From Ancalomicrobiaceae bacterium (lineage in GTDB: Bacteria > Pseudomonadota > Alphaproteobacteria > Rhizobiales > Ancalomicrobiaceae), in assembly GCA_031291595.1 (NCBI GenBank), contig JARLIU010000165.1:1-44325 (forward strand): a stretch of 44,325 nucleotides of DNA, written 5' to 3'. The notes beneath the pieces were generated by a model. The model saw only the letters and a list, made by a program, of their open reading frames with translations, did no database searches and was not told the origin of the DNA. Shown here in pieces: positions 17,689 to 25,936 of this stretch (positions are counted from its first letter, which is position 1; every line of letters starts with the position of its first letter). Made by a program: the position numbers and the translations under genes.

Positions 17689-17949
17689 TCAGTTGTTGGT
17701 CGGCTTGTTCTTGTCGCGCACGTTCTGCAACTCGACGTACAGACGGTCGGTGGCGGAGAACGAGGCATTGGTTGCGGCCTGACGGCCTTCAACCACGGTG
17801 GCGCCGGTGGTCAGGTTCGACGCCTGGGCATTGCCCAGCACGATCTGGCGGGCGATGTCGCGCTCAACCGAATCCGACGGCTGGGCGAAGGCGGCGGTCG
17901 ACAGCGTCGCCAGCGACGCGGCGATCAGAATGACGTTGAAAGTCTTCAT
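17689..17949 (-). CDS. Small exported protein, tandem paralogue 3 of 3
   Basis: An 86-residue, most divergent member and first of the triplet in the direction of transcription. It has signal peptide MKTFNVILIAASLATLSTAA, then QPSDSVERDIARQIVLGNAQ, ASNLTTGA, VVEGRQAA, FSATDRLYVELQN and VRDKNKPTNN. It lacks the VVTRP insertion of the other two. AGGAGCCTAAC precedes the ATG. The promoter should lie in the A+T-rich DNA upstream (about 17990-18240). The conserved core across all three (QPSDS, RQIVLGN, ASN, VEGRQAA, FSA.DR, NKPT) marks what selection has kept. Function unknown. Confidence 0.8.
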   Translation of the reverse strand: MKTFNVILIAASLATLSTAAFAQPSDSVERDIARQIVLGNAQASNLTTGATVVEGRQAATNASFSATDRLYVELQNVRDKNKPTNN

Positions 17950-18672
17950 GTTAGGCTCCTGATGTGTTTGCGGCGGCCGCTTGGTGCGGCGTCTGTGTCG
18001 CTAAATTGGGGAGCCGATCGGCGACCGGGATAGCCAGAATTGCATTGCTGATATGAACAACGACCGATCACATGGCCGTGTTTGTTCAATACATGTTGAC
18101 AATCTCGCCAACAAATCTGTTGCGCCGCCCGTGCGATGCGCTAAATTCCGCAGAATTCCTTAGTGCAGTGCAGCACCCGCAAAAATGATTATCAACGCCT
18201 GATTATCAGTCTGGCTTATTTTCTTCCGCGGAGCCCACGCGACAGCGGGTGACAAAATCGCAATTCTCGCGGCCGATCACGTCGCCGTGAACGCAAATCG
18301 TCCGTTGCGCGGCCAGTGTTCTGGCTTTGTTTCACTCCGCCTGCCCAATTCGACGCCAATGAAGCCGACGATCGGCACGCACAAGCGGCATTTTGCCGAG
18401 CGGCAAGCAGCTGACCGGCTGAATGGGGATGATTGTGGGCGCGTTTGCCGGGGCAAACGTCGGCAAAACCCCTTCAGGACCGTTCAACTGCGCGTGAATT
18501 GTGCGACAATTCGGTTGCGATGCCGCCTGCGTGGGCAGGCTCGCCTCCCTCCGCCACCGGACAAGCGACGCCCGGCTCGTCTCCCTCCGCCACGCGGCGA
18601 GCGAGCCCGGCGAGCCCCGATCGGCCGGCAGCTTCAACGCCTCGGCGGCAGCCCCGCCTTCACCGTCCGTAC
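17950..18672. other. Long gene-free region upstream of the small exported-protein triplet
   Basis: No credible gene on either strand. The part from about 18010 to 18240 is A+T-rich relative to the window and likely carries the minus-strand promoter of the triplet. The frame 18287-18676 reads as Arg/Pro-rich non-coding translation. The part after 18480 is G+C-rich and holds a degenerate tandem repeat. This is one of the least gene-dense stretches of the window. Confidence 0.5.
18538..18611. repeat. Two-copy degenerate 36-bp tandem repeat
   Basis: GGCTCGCCTCCCTCCGCCAC at 18538 recurs at 18574 with one change (19 of 20), followed in both by a related tail containing CGAGCGA/AAGCGAC and GCCCG. 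The unit is 36 bp with about two copies. It lies in non-coding DNA. Confidence 0.55.
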
Positions 18673-18840
18673 CTAGTGGTCCGATTCCGACATTTGCATC
18701 CCACGTGCCGCGCGCTCATACGCAAATGTCGGAATCCCAGGACCACTAGCAATTCATTGAGTCTAGTGGAGCTTTGAATTTGACATTTGAGTGAGGCCGC
18801 GCAGATCGGTGGGACTCAAATGTCAAATTCGCTCCACTAG
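18673..18840. repeat. Two-hairpin intergenic repeat element, copy A
   Basis: Hairpin 1 (18673-18749) has outer arms CTAGTGGTCC/GGACCACTAG and inner 15-bp arms GATTCCGACATTTGC and complement. A 13-nt spacer (18750-18762) follows. Hairpin 2 (18763-18840) has outer arms CTAGTGGAGC/GCTCCACTAG and inner 17-bp arms starting GAATTTGACATTTG. Both stems are perfect apart from small internal loops. The element begins and ends in CTAG. A second copy lies at 33673-33842, and stem differences between the two copies are compensatory. It sits 22 bp beyond the 3' end of the glycosyltransferase gene. It encodes no protein. Confidence 0.92.
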
Positions 18841-18862
18841 AATGACCGCTCTGCCGCACGCC

Positions 18863-19675
18863 TCAGTCGCAGGCGTCCGGCGCGACGATGCTTTCAGCTG
18901 CGGCGAGCCGGTCGCGGGCGATGCTCTCGTGATTGCGCAAGGGAATGTGACCGAGCCCGTGCTTCAGGGCGAGCCGGTCGAGGTCGGCGCGGCGAGCGCC
19001 GATATGGGCATCCGACGACACCGAGCCGTGGCGGGCCGATATCCGGGCAGCCGAACCGGTGGACGGGCGCAACGGAATGCCGGCGCGCGCGACGCGCAGG
19101 TACCAGTCCCAGTCCCAATAGTGCGGCAGGCTCAGGTCGAACTCGCCGAGGTCATCGTGCAGCGCACGGTCGTAGAGGATGGCCGAAACGATGAGAGTAT
19201 TGTCGCGGGCGAGCGTTTCGGCGGTCGCCGCCGCGACGAAGGGCATGGTCTCCACCACGCGAAGTGTCGCGTCCTCGACGACCACCGCTCCGGACGCATA
19301 GGCGAGCGCCGGACTGGGTCCGCGTGCCGCGACGAGGCCGGCGAGATGATCGGCATCGGCCCACCAGTCGTCGTCGTCGAGAAAAGCGATGAGCGCTCCC
19401 GCCGCCGCCTTCACGCCCAGCCGCCGCGCCGCCACCTGACCCTGCCGCGCCGACGACAAACCTCGCACGTCGGCGGAGCCAAGCCCGGCGATCACCTCCA
19501 GCCCTTCGCCATCGCCGTCGTCGACGACGACGATTTCGAAGCTGACGCCCGTCTGTGCCCGTGCCGAGGCGATGGCACGCCCGAGCAGGGCCGGCCGGCC
19601 GCGGGTCGGAATGACGACGGAAATCAGCGGGGGCGAAATCAGCGGCGGGGAGAGCGGCGCGGGCGTCTCCGTCAT
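18863..19675 (-). CDS. Family 2 glycosyltransferase
   Basis: A 270-residue GT-A fold glycosyltransferase that would transfer a sugar from a nucleotide-sugar to an unknown acceptor. It opens with SVVIPTRGRPALLGRAIASA, followed by EIVVVDDGDGEG (nucleotide binding) and the metal-binding AFLDDDDWW. The later HYWDWDWYLRVARAG fits the acceptor/base region. No transmembrane segment is seen, so it acts in the cytoplasm or at the inner membrane face. The start ATG at 19675 overlaps the stop of gph (ATGA), giving translational coupling; the ORF continues upstream to a TTG inside gph but that is unlikely. No other surface-polysaccharide gene lies nearby. Confidence 0.9.
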   Translation of the reverse strand: MTETPAPLSPPLISPPLISVVIPTRGRPALLGRAIASARAQTGVSFEIVVVDDGDGEGLEVIAGLGSADVRGLSSARQGQVAARRLGVKAAAGALIAFLDDDDWWADADHLAGLVAARGPSPALAYASGAVVVEDATLRVVETMPFVAAATAETLARDNTLIVSAILYDRALHDDLGEFDLSLPHYWDWDWYLRVARAGIPLRPSTGSAARISARHGSVSSDAHIGARRADLDRLALKHGLGHIPLRNHESIARDRLAAAESIVAPDACD

Positions 19676-20355
19676 CGCTTCAGCCCGGCCACGGCGTCCC
19701 AAAGCTCATCGAGATGGTCGATCACCGCATCCGGCCCGAATTCACCGACCGGGCGATCGGCATAGCCGAAGGTCACCGCGACCACCGGAATGCCGGCATT
19801 GCGGGCGACTTCGATATCGGAGCGGCTGTCGCCGACCATGATGGTATCGGCCGGGTCGCCGCCGGCCTTCTCGATGGTGCCGAAGAGATGCCGGGCATCG
19901 GGCTTCCGCACCGCAAACGTGTCGCCGCCGCAAATGGCGGAGAGCCGCGGCGAGATGTCGAGCGCGTCGAGCAGCTGATAGGACAACGCCTCGGGCTTGT
20001 TGGTGCACACGGCGAAGCGCCAGCCGGCGGCCTCGAACCGGTCGAAGGTGGCGCCGAGGCCGGGATAGGGGCGGCTGTCGGCCGGCATCACCCGGCTGTA
20101 ATGCACGATGAAGCGCGCCATCAGGTCGTCGATGTCGCGCAGAGCCGGATCTTCGCCGAGGTACCTGAGCCCGCGCTCGATCATCGCCCGGGCGCCGGCG
20201 CCGACGATGGCGCTGACGGCGGCGTGCGGGATGGCGGGCAAGCCCTCTTCCGCCATGACGAGGTTGAGCGAGGTAATGAGATCGCCAGCGGAATCGACGA
20301 TGGTTCCGTCGAGGTCGAAGACGAGGAGCGGCTTGGTCACGAGGGGTTCGGGCAT
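19672..20355 (-). CDS. gph: Phosphoglycolate phosphatase (HAD superfamily)
   Basis: Dephosphorylates 2-phosphoglycolate, which arises from DNA repair or RuBisCO oxygenation. The 227-residue HAD-IA protein has motif I VFDLDGTIVDS (Asp14, Asp16), cap-domain VGAGARAMIERGLRYLGED, motif II CTNKPEA, Lys in AVRKPDARH and motif IV MVGDSRSDIEVARNAG. These together are typical of bacterial Gph. I take the ATG at 20355 as start, though no strong Shine-Dalgarno is seen; a GTG at 20388 is possible. The stop overlaps the following glycosyltransferase start by 4 nt, so the two are one operon. Confidence 0.9.
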   Translation of the reverse strand: MPEPLVTKPLLVFDLDGTIVDSAGDLITSLNLVMAEEGLPAIPHAAVSAIVGAGARAMIERGLRYLGEDPALRDIDDLMARFIVHYSRVMPADSRPYPGLGATFDRFEAAGWRFAVCTNKPEALSYQLLDALDISPRLSAICGGDTFAVRKPDARHLFGTIEKAGGDPADTIMVGDSRSDIEVARNAGIPVVAVTFGYADRPVGEFGPDAVIDHLDELWDAVAGLKR

Positions 20356-20507
20356 CGGCTGACTTGCTGTTGCGCCCGCTTGCTGCACGGGCCAGGGACG
20401 GAATGGCGGATTGCGCGGCCCAGCAATGGGTTCGTCGCAATGGACAGGCCGCCGCGCTCGTATAGACTCATCGACGGGGCTTGTCAGGATTCGCTACGGA
20501 GGTCTCG

Positions 20508-20927
20508 ATGTCAGGTCGGTCGATTTCGGCGCTGATGGTATCCGCCAGCCTGGTGTTGGCGACGGCAACGCCGGCCGCGGCTGAATATATATTCGCCACG
20601 CCCACCGCCAAGAACCAGAACCGCGTCTATTGGCTCGACCGCTACACCGGGACCGTCGGCGCCTGCCAGTACTCGAAGACAGGCGGCGGCCCGAATGGCG
20701 CCATGGTGTGCTTCCCGCCGGACGATGGCGCCAAAGGCCTGCCGAACGGCGACTACGACCTGCTCCCGTCCAACTGGGACGTGGAATGGGGCATGTTCCG
20801 GGTGAACAAGTCGACCGGCGAGATGAGCCTCTGTCTGGTCGTCAACGACAAGGTGGTGTGCACGCCGCAATCAATCGCGCGCGCGCCGGCCGCAGCCACT
20901 CCAGCCCCCGCCAACAATGGCCAGTGA
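20508..20927 (+). CDS. Small exported protein of unknown function
   Basis: A 139-residue protein with a signal peptide (MSGRSISALMVSASLVLATA, cleavage after PAAA). The mature part contains YWLDRYTGTVGACQYSKTGG, MVCFPPDDGAKGL, WGMFRVNKSTGEMSLCLVVN and KVVCTPQS, and ends in an Ala/Pro tail. Four cysteines in the mature chain suggest disulfide bonds in the periplasm. The two YWLDRYTGTVGACQY and FRVNKSTGEMSLC stretches resemble each other (aromatic-x-(V/L)-(D/N)-(R/K)-x-TG-x-(V/M)-x-x-C), a possible internal duplication. The ATG at 20508 follows GGAGG. Divergent from gph across 152 bp. The family was not recognised. Confidence 0.8.
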   Translation: MSGRSISALMVSASLVLATATPAAAEYIFATPTAKNQNRVYWLDRYTGTVGACQYSKTGGGPNGAMVCFPPDDGAKGLPNGDYDLLPSNWDVEWGMFRVNKSTGEMSLCLVVNDKVVCTPQSIARAPAAATPAPANNGQ

Positions 20928-20989
20928 CCGGGCACACCCGACAACAATCGACGATCCGACGCCATCGCCTCAGGGCGAAACGCTGATGA

Positions 20990-22741
20990 TCATAGCTTGT
21001 AGGCCGTACGGAAGCCGCCCCATTGCCGGCCGGCGATGATGATCGGCACGTCGATCTCCTTCATCATCACGATGTTGCCGCCGCCCAGGTCGCGCGGATA
21101 GTTCTGGATGAGGAAGGGCCGTGCGTTGCGGGCGGCCAGAAGCCCGGTACGGTCATCGAAGATGCGCTTGTTGCGGCAGTTGGCGGCGTTCCAGGTCGGG
21201 TCGCCCGGGCGTTGCGGCTGCGAATAGATGAGATTGTGCACCGGCAAATAGCCGTTGCGATCGGCAGCGATGGCAAACACCAGCCCGGGCGCCGACTTCA
21301 GCAATCCTTCCTGGATCGGCGGGAAGATGGCTTCGAGCACCTTCAGCGCCTTGTGGTCGAACTGCTGCGGGTCCGAACCGGGGATCGGCACATAGGCGGT
21401 CGAGAACAGATCGTCGGGTCTGAGCCGACCGTCGGCGATGGCCGCCTCCAGCGCCTTGGCGATCGCGGTGGCGCCCGCTTCGGCCCTGGCGATTTCCGGT
21501 TTGGCCGCATCGGCGAGCCGTGCGACCAGACGGACGATGCCGTCCGGCGTCTGCGCCTGCGAGAACCTCGCATGCAGTCCCATGCTGCTCGAGGCGACGA
21601 CGGTGAACTCCAGCTGGCCGATGCCGGTGAGATCGAGACTGGCGCGGACACCGACCGGAGGCCGGTCCGCCTCCGGGCAATCGATGAGCACGCCGCCGAG
21701 CGACACGTCGGTGGTGCGTGCCTCGATGTGCCGGCCGGCATGGGCGAGCCTGGCGGCAATGCGCACCGGCCAGCGATCGTGCTGTCGCCGCTCGCCTTCC
21801 GGCGTCTGGCGCAACACCGTCATCAACTGGCGCGTCATGTCGCCGACCGAGCCGTTCATGCGGCCCGAGGTCTCCTCGACGGTGCGGCTGAGATCGCCGG
21901 CCTGGACGGTCGCCTGATGGATCGCGCCGGCCTTGGCGGCAACGCTCTCGGCAAAGCGCTCGGTCGACTGCGCCGAGGCCTGGATCTCGCTGGCGGCGCG
22001 GCTCTGTTCGGAGACGGAGGCCGCAACTTCCGAAAACACCGGCCGGATCTGGGCGACGATGCCGACGATGCGGCCGACGGCGTCGACATTGTTGGCGGCG
22101 GTCGATCTCAACAGTGCAATGGTGCGGCCGATATCCTCGGTGGCGCGCTTGGTCTCCACCGACAGCGCCTTCACTTCGCTGGCGACCACCGAGAAACCGC
22201 GTCCGGCCTCGCCGGCGCGTGCCGCCTCGATGGTGGCGTTGAGCGCCAACAGGTTGGTCTGGCCGGCGATCTCGGAAATCAGGGTGACGATCGCCTGGAT
22301 CTGGGCGATCGCGGATTTCAACTCCTCGATCGACTGGCCGGCATCGGCGGCGACCGTCTCGGCCTCGGCGGCAAGTCGCGCCGAGGTCTCGGTGCGCCGG
22401 CTGATCTCCGAATTGGATTGGGCCAGGCAGTCGATCGTCTGAGCGAGGCGGCGAATGCCATCGAGTGCGGTGCCGGTATCCTGCACCAGCAGGTCGGTCT
22501 CCGTGCCGATGCTGGAGATCGCCTGACGGCTCGACTGGATCGACGACCGCATCTCGCCGCCCGCGCTCGACAGCCGTCCGGCGGCGCGCCGCAGGTCGGC
22601 GTCGATCAGGTCGATCATGGCGACGATATAGGGGTCCATCTGGTGTGACGGCGGGGTCGCCGCGTCAGCCGGCGCGGGCAGCGCCGAGGAGGCGGGGTCG
22701 GGTGCCGCGGCGGGGCGCCGCGCAAACAATCTTGCAAGCAT
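20990..22741 (-). CDS. Soluble methyl-accepting chemotaxis protein with PilZ domain
   Basis: A 583-residue receptor with no transmembrane segment. The MCP signalling coiled coil spans about 50-310, with the hairpin tip region EIAGQTNLLALNATIEAARA and GRGFSVVASEVKALS. A PilZ domain follows (about 325-410): ERRQHDRWPVRI supplies the RxxxR motif and TDVSLGGV the (D/N)xSxxG motif expected to bind cyclic di-GMP. The C-terminal 150 residues (GLVFAIAADRNGYLPVHNLI, then CRNKRIFDDRTG) look like a Cache-type sensor placed after, not before, the signalling part. A cytoplasmic array location is inferred. No che genes are nearby. A diguanylate cyclase is encoded 14 kb away. Confidence 0.9.
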   Translation of the reverse strand: MLARLFARRPAAAPDPASSALPAPADAATPPSHQMDPYIVAMIDLIDADLRRAAGRLSSAGGEMRSSIQSSRQAISSIGTETDLLVQDTGTALDGIRRLAQTIDCLAQSNSEISRRTETSARLAAEAETVAADAGQSIEELKSAIAQIQAIVTLISEIAGQTNLLALNATIEAARAGEAGRGFSVVASEVKALSVETKRATEDIGRTIALLRSTAANNVDAVGRIVGIVAQIRPVFSEVAASVSEQSRAASEIQASAQSTERFAESVAAKAGAIHQATVQAGDLSRTVEETSGRMNGSVGDMTRQLMTVLRQTPEGERRQHDRWPVRIAARLAHAGRHIEARTTDVSLGGVLIDCPEADRPPVGVRASLDLTGIGQLEFTVVASSSMGLHARFSQAQTPDGIVRLVARLADAAKPEIARAEAGATAIAKALEAAIADGRLRPDDLFSTAYVPIPGSDPQQFDHKALKVLEAIFPPIQEGLLKSAPGLVFAIAADRNGYLPVHNLIYSQPQRPGDPTWNAANCRNKRIFDDRTGLLAARNARPFLIQNYPRDLGGGNIVMMKEIDVPIIIAGRQWGGFRTAYKL

Positions 22742-22975
22742 TTCCGATCCCGCCGAAAGCCATTAGAGGACCAAATATTAGAATGGGATGGTGCATAAAT
22801 GCCGTTAATTATGACTTAAGCGAGCTGGCGAGGCGGTCGTGCAACCGCAGAATTCAGCGCTGCTTCGACTATTCCACCCTATGGCGGCACGGCGGCCCGT
22901 CGCCGTGCGGCTGACCGAGTTCTGCCACCTGCAGCCGAAGCGGCGGCAAGACGATTCGACGGTGGGGCGCGCGGT

Positions 22976-24811
22976 CTATAGACTTTTCAAATATTCAATG
23001 ATGGCAAACCGATCCTCGTCGGAGAATGCGCCGAAGCCGAAATCGTGGCCGGCGTTGGCATTGCCGTCGAGCGGCCTGCCGGACGCATCGCGGGTTTCGA
23101 ACAGGAAGCGGTTCTCCGCCGATTGCCCGGTGACGTAGCCGACTTTCACCGGATCGAACTCGCGGCTGCCGAGGTAGAACGACTTCGGCCGTTCGGCCGC
23201 CGGCTTGAGGAGATCGTAGAGCGTCGGCACCGAGCCGTCGTGCAGATAGGGGGCGGTGGCCCAGATGCCGTTCAGCGGGCGCGAGCGATAGCCAAGGATG
23301 TCGACGGCGTCGCTCATGCAGCGCCGCAGCCGCTCGGCCCGCTCGGTGATCGGGCGGGTGATGTGCGGATCGGGCAGTTCGAGCGGCTTCAGTTCGAAGC
23401 TCGGCACTTGTTCGGGCCGGAACAATGCCGTGCCCATGGCCGAATACACCTGCTGGCGCTTGGCCAACAAGGCGCCGCCGACGGCGGTCGCCAGCAGCGG
23501 CGCCAGACTGTCGACCTTCTCCAGCGTCCTCAGTTGCACTTGGGCATAGCCGATCGGAACGCCTTCCAGCGACCCGGTCTCGGCGGTGTCGGTATAGGCA
23601 TTGCAGGCCATCCACGGATCGGTGCCGATGCCCTGCCAATTGCCATCACGCCGCAACAGCCCCATGTGGCGCGGGATTTTCGTCGTGAGGTCGTCGCGGC
23701 TGGAGAGCAGTTGGTGACAGCCCTGGCAATGCTGCGCGTAGAGCGCGGCGCCCTTCGCTTGTTTCGCCGGATCGATCGGCGGCAAGGCGGCGGGCCAGGC
23801 CGGCGGCTTCAATAGCTGCAACTGCCGCTCGAATACGGCCAGATTGGCGATATCAAGGCTGGAGACGTAGCCGTCGATGAGGCCGAGGCCGCTGCGCGGC
23901 CGCAACACCAACTCGCCGAACACACCGATCACCTCGCCGGCATTGCGGCCGAGCGCGCCGATGTCGAAGCCGCTGATCGGCAGTTTGACGTTTTCGGCGA
24001 CGCCGTCCCACTGCACCCACTCGTGCTGCGGCACATTCCAGAGATACGGATAGCTCACCGGCGCATCGGCGGGAACGGCTGCGGACTTCGTCCCGGTGGC
24101 ATAGATGATCTTGTTGAAGATGTGCCCGAAGGCGTCGAGCCGACCGGGCCCGTAGGCGACTTCGGTGGTGCTCATGTGGGCGAGAGCGAGCAATTCGGCG
24201 GTGCGCCCGTCGACGCTCGCCGCGAGCCTGTCCACCGCGACCGGTTCGGCATCGGATCCGAGGATGCGGGCGGCAAACCGTCGCCATTTGGCCGGGTCCT
24301 TGCGCGTGGCGACGAGCGCGGCGTCGACCGCATCCATGAAGCCCTGAAAATCGGCCATGGTCGGGCCGCCCTCGATGCGGAAGGCGTGCCCGTTGTAACG
24401 GATCTCGTTCGAATGGCAGCCGGCGCAATTCATGCCGACCCAGGGTTCGCGACTGCCCTGCCCGTCCTTCCAGCGCAATTTCGTCGAAACGAATGCCGTG
24501 TCGTCGGAGGTATCGACGGCGAAGCCAAGCGGCAGGTGCAGGCCGGTCGAGGTATCGTGCGGGATGTAGCCGAAGCTGGAGACGAAGGCATCATCGAGGA
24601 GCAGCGTCTGGCTGCCGGCCTGTTCGAGTGCCAGGAACCAGGAGAGCGGCATCAGCCGCGAGCCCTGGCTGAGTTCATACCAGTTCAGCCGATCCTGCCG
24701 CGTCCAGTTCTGGTCGAGGCCATAGTCGTCGGCAGCGGCCGGAACGAGGCCGGCAGAGAGGCAGCCGCCGACCAGCACCAGCGCGCCAAATCGTCTCGCC
24801 CATTCACCCAT
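22976..24811 (-). CDS. RoxA-like di-haem cytochrome c, exported
   Basis: A 611-residue protein with a signal peptide (residues 1-27, cleavage after PAAA) and two c-type haem sites: CAGCH at 129-133 and CQGCH at 362-366. The C-terminal NGIWATAPYLHDGSVPTLYD is the hallmark of the cytochrome c peroxidase/MauG and RoxA superfamily. Length and wide haem spacing are closer to rubber-oxygenase-like (RoxA) proteins than to the 330-residue cytochrome c peroxidases. It should be periplasmic; substrate unknown. The ATG at 24811 follows AAGGAG and starts the signal peptide; the frame extends to 25141 without a reason. No c-type biogenesis genes or redox partner are adjacent. Confidence 0.85.
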   Translation of the reverse strand: MGEWARRFGALVLVGGCLSAGLVPAAADDYGLDQNWTRQDRLNWYELSQGSRLMPLSWFLALEQAGSQTLLLDDAFVSSFGYIPHDTSTGLHLPLGFAVDTSDDTAFVSTKLRWKDGQGSREPWVGMNCAGCHSNEIRYNGHAFRIEGGPTMADFQGFMDAVDAALVATRKDPAKWRRFAARILGSDAEPVAVDRLAASVDGRTAELLALAHMSTTEVAYGPGRLDAFGHIFNKIIYATGTKSAAVPADAPVSYPYLWNVPQHEWVQWDGVAENVKLPISGFDIGALGRNAGEVIGVFGELVLRPRSGLGLIDGYVSSLDIANLAVFERQLQLLKPPAWPAALPPIDPAKQAKGAALYAQHCQGCHQLLSSRDDLTTKIPRHMGLLRRDGNWQGIGTDPWMACNAYTDTAETGSLEGVPIGYAQVQLRTLEKVDSLAPLLATAVGGALLAKRQQVYSAMGTALFRPEQVPSFELKPLELPDPHITRPITERAERLRRCMSDAVDILGYRSRPLNGIWATAPYLHDGSVPTLYDLLKPAAERPKSFYLGSREFDPVKVGYVTGQSAENRFLFETRDASGRPLDGNANAGHDFGFGAFSDEDRFAIIEYLKSL

Positions 24812-25004
24812 GTTCGCTCCTTGCCGCTTGGCCCGCCCGTCCGGCCTGCCCCATTCGCACGCCCCGATTGCCGGACATTGCCCGCTCGTACCTTTGGTGC
24901 CAAGGGGCGAATTTACAAACCCGACCGATGGCGTAGAACGGGCCACCCGGCCAGCGCGGCGATCGCGGCGCCAGCCCGAACGCAGCAGCCACAGGACCCG
25001 CCCG

Positions 25005-25673
25005 ATGCCGGCGCACGACGATGCCGACCTTCCCGCCCACGTCCGCAAGAAGCGCCTCGGCGCCAAACCGCTGATCCATGAGACGGCGGTGGTCAGGCAG
25101 TCGAGCTTCGGCAAGTTCTGCAAGATCGGCGCCCGTACCACCGTGATCGAGAGCGCGTTCGGCGACTATTCCTACGCGGTCAACGATGCCGAGATCGTCT
25201 ATGCCGACATCGGCAAATTCGTCTCCATCGGGCCGCTCGCCGGCATCAATCCCGGCAACCATCCGATGGAACGGACCAGCCAGTCGCATTTCACCTATCG
25301 CAGCTGGCAGTATTTCGAGGACGCGACCGACGAGGCGGACCTGTTCGACCGGCGCCGGGTGGCGCGGGTCGAAATCGGCCACGATGCCTGGATCGGCCGG
25401 GCGGCGATCGTGCTGCCGGGACGCAAGGTGGGCATCGGCTCAATCGTCGGGGCGGCCGCGGTCGTCACACGCGATATCCAACCCTATGCGATCGTGGCCG
25501 GCAATCCGGCCAAAGTGGTGAAACGGCGCTTCGCCGAGCCGATCTGCGAACGGCTGATGCAACTGCAATGGTGGGATTGGCCGCATCGCGCGCTTCGCCG
25601 GGCGCTCGACGATTTCCGCCAATTGCCGGTCGAGGCGTTCCTGGAGAAATACGAGGGCGCGCAAGTCAACTGA
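25005..25673 (+). CDS. Hexapeptide-repeat acetyltransferase of the phosphonate-metabolism type
   Basis: A 222-residue left-handed beta-helix acyltransferase. The opening RLGAKPLIHETAVVRQSSFG, the middle SYAVNDAEIVYADIGKFVSI with NPGNHPMERTSQSHFTYR, the active-site helix turn VEIGHDAWIGRAAIVLPG and the end WWDWPHRALRRALDDF follow the pattern of the family (TIGR03308-like) normally encoded in C-P lyase (phn) operons. No phn gene is present in the window, so its role here is open. The ATG at 25005 has an AGGA upstream. Divergent from the cytochrome gene, sharing a 193-bp region. Confidence 0.88.
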   Translation: MPAHDDADLPAHVRKKRLGAKPLIHETAVVRQSSFGKFCKIGARTTVIESAFGDYSYAVNDAEIVYADIGKFVSIGPLAGINPGNHPMERTSQSHFTYRSWQYFEDATDEADLFDRRRVARVEIGHDAWIGRAAIVLPGRKVGIGSIVGAAAVVTRDIQPYAIVAGNPAKVVKRRFAEPICERLMQLQWWDWPHRALRRALDDFRQLPVEAFLEKYEGAQVN

Positions 25674-25936
25674 GCAGGTGCGATCGGCGCAGCGCTCCAT
25701 CGGCGATCCGGCGCCAATTCTCGGCCGAACGGCCGAAGCTGGCCAGAGAAATGGCAAGCGGGAGCCGCGAGCACCATCTATATGTCTCTCTAGAATCCCC
25801 ACCGGCGCGCGCGACGGTTCAGGCGTTCGGGCTCGGCCCTCCGCGCGATCGGCTTCGCCCATTTCGACACGGGCGACGATCAGGCGGCAATCGCAGGCCC
25901 GGAATCAACCCGCATCAGATTGCTGAGGAGATCGCC

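Noticed and set aside
18538-18611. Possible CRISPR-like repeats
   Set aside because: Only two imperfect adjacent 36-bp units, no spacers of regular size and no cas genes.
18673-18840. Insertion-sequence ends
   Set aside because: Terminal CTAG and inverted arms look IS-like, but there is no transposase frame between them and the interior is hairpin sequence; better seen as a non-autonomous palindromic repeat.
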